From Ezakiella coagulans (GTDB lineage: Bacteria > Bacillota > Clostridia > Tissierellales > Peptoniphilaceae): a stretch of DNA of 64,000 nt. Where the stretch lies: positions 1 through 64,000 of the forward strand of contig NZ_QEKV01000008.1 of assembly GCF_003096635.1 (NCBI RefSeq), in the 5' to 3' direction. Positions 62,578-64,000 of this stretch are shown piece after piece. The notes under the pieces were generated by a model. The model ran no database searches and was not told where the DNA came from. It saw nothing but the letters and a program-made list of their open reading frames with translations. Position 1 is the first letter of the stretch; each line of letters opens with the position of its first letter. A program made the position numbers and the translations under genes.

Positions 62578-64000
62578 CTATAAGATAGGGCTACCCAGTC
62601 TTGAAACATTTTCTTTTATTCTGATCCAATTGCTCCTCTTTTTATATTCTTCGAATGTTAGGCAATATGAATTTTCTCTTATATCTTCAATAAACTTCTC
62701 AGAAAATTGTCTTGCAATTTTTTCATCATAAATAAAAGCATTTGCTTCAAAGTTGAGTTGGAAACTTCGGACATCCATGTTCGCAGTTCCCATTGAAACC
62801 ATCTTGTTATCCATAATTATAACCTTAGAATGTTGAAAACCTTTTTTATAGAAATAAACTTCTCCACCCGCTTCCAAAATTTTGCCTGCAAAAGATAGCG
62901 ATGCCCAAAAAACGAACGGATGATCACCTTTAAACGGAAGAAGAAGTTTTACTTTTACTCCCGAAAGTATAGCAACCCTGAGGCTCTCAAGCACTGAATC
63001 ATCTGGGATAAAATATGGTGTTTCAATGTATATACTATCTTTCGCAGAAGAAATCATTTTTAAAAAGCCATCTTTTATGCTCGGCCATTCATTATCCGGC
63101 CCAGATGTAACAATTTGACACGCACTTTTTCCTCTGAACTCATTAATCTCGTCTCCATATTTAACATGTTTGCTTCCGGACGCAAAATTGAAATCAAGAA
63201 TAAATCTGTATTTCAACATATATACTGCAGAACCCTTTATTTTTATAACGGAATCTCTCCAAGATTCCCATTTTTTCCCACCATCATAATATTCATCTCC
63301 AACGTTAAAACCGCCAAGATATCCAATTTTGCCATCTAAGATATAGATTTTTCTATGATTTCTATAATTAATTCTCGGTGAAACGAAACTCAAAAAGAAT
63401 GGGAAAAATATTTCAACTTGAACGCCGGCTTCACGCATCTTTTTTATATCTGAAGAGTGAAGCCTTCTCGAACCCATTCCGTCAATCAAAAGTTTTACAT
63501 CTATACCCTCTCTTGCCTTCTTCTTCAAAATATCGCAGAGTCTTTTTCCCATATTGTCGCTTCTCATAATATATGTTTGAATATAAATTGAACTTTTAGC
63601 ATTTTCAATTTCTTTAAAAAGCATGTCAAAAAATTCTTCCCCATCAAAAATCGGAAAGAAATCATTGTCCATAGTAAGTACAGAATCTCCGTTCCTGAAA
63701 TGCATTTCAATCATATCTGCATATTCGTTAAACGGAAATATTTGTTGTTTGTCCATATCGCGGTGCAATATTTGCTTGCCGCCAATAAGGCCATGACTTT
63801 GAAGCCTATCTTTTACGAATTTGTCCTCAAACATTTTTCGCTTTTTAAAACTTCTTCCAAGCCATAAATATATAAAAAATCCAAAACCCGGCAAAAGAAC
63901 GAGAATCGTAATCCACATCCACGTAGTGGTTGGATTACGTCTCTCCATAATGATCACCGCAATAGCAAGTATTATATTTATCCAAAGTAAATTGCTTAAA
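62578..64000 (-). CDS. Cardiolipin synthase (5' end beyond window)
   Basis: Phospholipase-D superfamily enzyme joining two phosphatidylglycerols. Two HKD motifs (NHRKIYILDGKIGYLGG and QHSKVIIMDNKMVSMGTAN). The N-terminal PLDc_N pair of helices: the second is complete (TTTWMWITILVLLPGFGFFIYLWLGR split by Trp), the first (LLWINIILAIAVII) runs from the window edge in the same frame and ends in the typical ERRNP. The GTG/ATG around 63957 is therefore internal and the true start lies past 64000. Confidence 0.95.
   Translation of the reverse strand, partial: LSNLLWINIILAIAVIIMERRNPTTTWMWITILVLLPGFGFFIYLWLGRSFKKRKMFEDKFVKDRLQSHGLIGGKQILHRDMDKQQIFPFNEYADMIEMHFRNGDSVLTMDNDFFPIFDGEEFFDMLFKEIENAKSSIYIQTYIMRSDNMGKRLCDILKKKAREGIDVKLLIDGMGSRRLHSSDIKKMREAGVQVEIFFPFFLSFVSPRINYRNHRKIYILDGKIGYLGGFNVGDEYYDGGKKWESWRDSVIKIKGSAVYMLKYRFILDFNFASGSKHVKYGDEINEFRGKSACQIVTSGPDNEWPSIKDGFLKMISSAKDSIYIETPYFIPDDSVLESLRVAILSGVKVKLLLPFKGDHPFVFWASLSFAGKILEAGGEVYFYKKGFQHSKVIIMDNKMVSMGTANMDVRSFQLNFEANAFIYDEKIARQFSEKFIEDIRENSYCLTFEEYKKRSNWIRIKENVSRLGSPIL

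Noticed and set aside
63955-63957. GTG at 63957 as true start of cardiolipin synthase
   Set aside because: The frame stays open to the window edge and encodes the first membrane helix expected of this family, so the gene begins outside.
1-64000. CRISPR array, prophage, transposase or known defence system
   Set aside because: No phased repeats with spacers, no phage structural or transposase proteins, and no recognised defence gene set in any frame examined.

Overview
The window looks like chromosomal DNA from a low-GC (about one third G+C by eye), Gram-positive anaerobe. The evidence is a single-polypeptide pyruvate:ferredoxin oxidoreductase, strong AGGAGG ribosome sites, near-consensus TTGACA/TATAAT promoters, and Firmicute marker genes (rnj, ireB, ruvX, yvcK-rapZ-murB, alr-mazF, VanW). 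Gene content and style suggest Tissierellia/Peptoniphilaceae (Peptoniphilus or Parvimonas relatives). That placement is inference; the genus cannot be read from the sequence alone. Most genes lie on the minus strand, in long operons whose stop and start codons overlap.

Layout: (1) 0.3-2.7 kb, pyroglutamyl peptidase with a DUF969/DUF979 membrane pair. (2) 2.8-6.2 kb, clpX, clpP and a trigger factor with a long Lys/Glu tail. (3) 6.36-7.95 kb, a consensus promoter, a structured about 195-nt RNA ending in a terminator, then a MATE pump with no other obvious promoter. This is the best candidate for an undescribed regulatory element. (4) 8.0-13.9 kb, an acetyltransferase, a LURP-one gene broken by one in-frame stop, a PfoR-type EIIC membrane protein, a 52-codon small ORF and nifJ. 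(5) 14.1-25.4 kb, uvrC, then one tightly overlapping operon alr-mazF-GNAT-(GT4/CsaB fusion)-tagA-tkt-pepP. (6) 25.5-27.8 kb, plus-strand HD/GNAT fusion, DUF3841 protein and a TRIC-type channel. (7) 27.9-34.4 kb, uvrB-uvrA with a 38-codon membrane microprotein, and a lipoprotein. (8) 34.4-44.3 kb, VanW protein, a two-gene pilB/pilC-like pair, a uridine-kinase-like protein, U32 protein, mltG, queT, rnj, ruvX and ireB. (9) 44.6-49.9 kb, class A PBP, D-serine ammonia-lyase and an M42 peptidase. (10) 50.0-58.0 kb, murB-rapZ-yvcK running straight into a complete seven-gene shikimate pathway (aroE-aroF-aroB-aroA-aroC-aroK-aroQ). (11) 58.2-64 kb, an ABC exporter, tRNA-Thr(CGT), two PLP aminotransferase-fold enzymes and a cardiolipin synthase cut by the window edge.

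Functional themes: cell-wall assembly (alr, tagA, CsaB, mltG, PBP1, murB, VanW, dsdA), protein quality control (tig/clpP/clpX), nucleotide excision repair (uvrA, uvrB, uvrC), RNA decay and tRNA modification (rnj, MazF, U32, queT), and chorismate synthesis. I see no insertion sequence, prophage, CRISPR array or recognised defence island. The only hint of past integration is a tandem 11-bp repeat next to the tRNA gene.
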